Source of the DNA: Drosophila miranda | Lineage: Eukaryota; Arthropoda; Insecta; Diptera; Drosophilidae | Length of the DNA: 64,000 nt | Assembly (NCBI RefSeq): GCF_003369915.1 | Contig: NC_046676.1 | Location: 13,622,001-13,686,000 of the forward strand | Direction: 5' to 3' | Shown: positions 62,750 to 64,000 of the stretch, piece by piece | Layout of the letters: each line of letters begins with the position of its first letter | How positions within the stretch are numbered: the stretch's first letter is position 1 | Notes under the pieces: generated by a model | What the model was told of the DNA's origin: nothing | What the model saw: only the letters and a program-made list of their open reading frames with translations | Databases searched by the model: none | Made by a program: the position numbers and the translations under genes

Positions 62750-63383
62750 CGAGGGGGAACGTTGTGAGTTGCTGCGGAGACCGCAACTCTACATTTATAC
62801 CCGATACTTAGTCAGTATGGCTCTCCTCCGGCAGACGCCGCTAATATTAAACGACACGACAAAGAGAGAGACAGAAAATCAGTCTGAGCTTGTCGTCGGG
62901 CGCTGCGTGGCCACTGCAAATTGATTTCTTGCTTTTGGCTACAAAAATGATCCGATCTGATCCAGATTCAGCCATCTGATAGATATGGTCATTATCTATG
63001 ATTCTGCGTTTTTAGTTTTCTCGAATGTGCAATATTGTGGATGCCACAGATTTTCGTCCTTTGTGGGGGCGGAAGTGGGCGGGGCGAAGTTTTGAAATAT
63101 TTTTGTAGCAGTGACATATCACAGAAGTCTGGATCCAAAACATCGTTGCTCTAGCTCTTATAGTCTTTGAGCACTAGGCGCTGAAGGGGACGGACAGACG
63201 GACGGACGGACAGACGGACAGACGGACAGACAGACAGGGCTCAATCGACCCAGCTATTGATGCTGATCAAGAATATATATACTTTATGGGGTCGGAAACG
63301 ATTCCTTCTGGACGTTACACACATCCACTTTTACCACAAATCTAATATACCCCAATACTCATTTTGAGTTTCGGGTATAAAAA
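62750..63383 (-). mobile_element. DINE-1/Helitron-like non-autonomous repeat, copy C
   Basis: Reverse-oriented relative to copy B: starts gagggggaacgttgtgag, has a single internal tttgtgggggcggaagtggg unit, a (GACG/GACA) tract at 63190-63237 and ends at the gtaacgtcc/hairpin side (ccaatactcattttgagt). It is close in sequence to copy B over long stretches, so both are recent. Confidence 0.75.
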
Positions 63384-63892
63384 GTCCTTATATCTAAAAT
63401 TCGACATATATTAGGCACCCATCCTTCAGGCACCCCAATCGCGACAGGTTACTTTACCCCTTAGTCAGTCATAACATACTCGTATTTACGATTCTGGCTT
63501 TGTCACCTCGAAGCGAATCTAATTAAATCTAAATGTATCAGATAGCCAGATTGGTCAAGACAAAGGGGAACACTTTTTAAACTCCTAACCCAAGTAAAAT
63601 AGAAATGTCTAGGAATCTGAAATCTGCAATTATTACCAGAATATTTTAGTTACAATGCTTTCACATTCACCGGGATTACATCCACGGTATGTGTGTAATA
63701 ACAGCCGTGGGCATCACCTTTAAAGCTATTTTTGTTTGATATATCACATTGAATAATTATATTTCAGCTCAGATAATTGTATTTATTTTTACATCATGCT
63801 GTTCGGATCCTAACTAAGAAGCAGTAACTAAGGAAATTCCGAGTCCAAACTTGCTGTTCCGAGACGTTCCGAAGTCAGAGTCGAGTATGCGC
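63384..63892. other. Intergenic DNA before the cuticle gene 3' end
   Basis: No gene recognised. It includes the 3' flank of the minus-strand cuticle protein gene. Confidence 0.5.
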
Positions 63893-64000
63893 CTATTCCT
63901 TGCTGGGGTGGGCCTCGATCCAAGCCAGAGACTTCAGGATGGCCTCTGGGATTGGTGGGGCGACGGGCAGAAGATCGCTAGAGGGCTGGTAGCCATTCTC
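63893..64000 (-). CDS. Larval cuticle protein, RR (chitin-binding) type, C-terminal end (partial)
   Basis: On the minus strand the last 36 codons are visible: [16 protein letters not shown], then [19 protein letters not shown] and TAG. NGYQP is the end of the Rebers-Riddiford chitin-binding consensus, and the PPIPEAI...HPSKE tail fits Drosophila Lcp3/Lcp4 as I recall them. A structural protein of larval cuticle. The 5' part lies outside the window. Lcp3 versus Lcp4 cannot be settled from this piece; Lcp genes are known neighbours of the maltase/P450 cluster at 44D in D. melanogaster. Confidence 0.85.
   Translation of the reverse strand, partial: ENGYQPSSDLLPVAPPIPEAILKSLAWIEAHPSKE

Overview
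The window looks like a euchromatic piece of a Drosophila genome. Every gene has short, canonically spliced introns, the gene set and order match what I know of the melanogaster 44D neighbourhood (Muller element C), and the interspersed repeats carry a (GTCY)n tract as in Drosophila DINE-1/Helitron-like elements. I suspect an obscura-group species, but this rests on general impression and not on a diagnostic site. Gene symbols are orthology calls made by eye.

Layout: (1) 1-6.6 kb holds no gene I can support. (2) 6.65-21.0 kb, plus strand: the whole coding region of a class C GPCR, mangetout (mtt, DmXR, the L-canavanine receptor), in 17 coding exons. All exon phases close into 1253 codons. The stop is followed by 63 further open in-frame codons. 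(3) 22.4-46.2 kb: eight intact GH13 alpha-glucosidase (maltase) genes in mixed orientation, the Mal-A cluster. All eight keep the catalytic Asp/Glu/Asp and a secretory N-terminus, but their intron patterns differ widely. (4) 46.4-54.2 kb, minus strand: three tandem CYP4 P450 genes of the Cyp4e type with identical exon lengths (160/110/350/545/416). (5) 55-56.8 kb: a DINE-like repeat with a recent 530-bp tandem duplication, then a complete Tc1-family DNA transposon with an open transposase and double (IR/DR) terminal repeats. (6) 59.0-62.3 kb, plus strand: a nine-exon CYP4 gene, probably Cyp4ad1. (7) 62.8-63.4 kb: another DINE-like copy. (8) At the right edge, the last 36 codons of a larval cuticle protein gene (Lcp3/Lcp4 type) on the minus strand.

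Functionally the window brings together a chemosensory receptor for a toxic plant amino acid, a battery of secreted or membrane-held gut disaccharidases, and CYP4 oxidases. Seven of the eight maltase genes have a GATAA site close upstream, which fits shared midgut GATA control. Several have a TATA/Inr core promoter that predicts a very short 5' leader. Near-identical tracts between neighbouring paralogues show that gene conversion has been active in both the maltase and the P450 arrays. Exon boundaries were worked out by hand from splice sites, reading frame and paralogue alignment; every assembled CDS has a length divisible by three.
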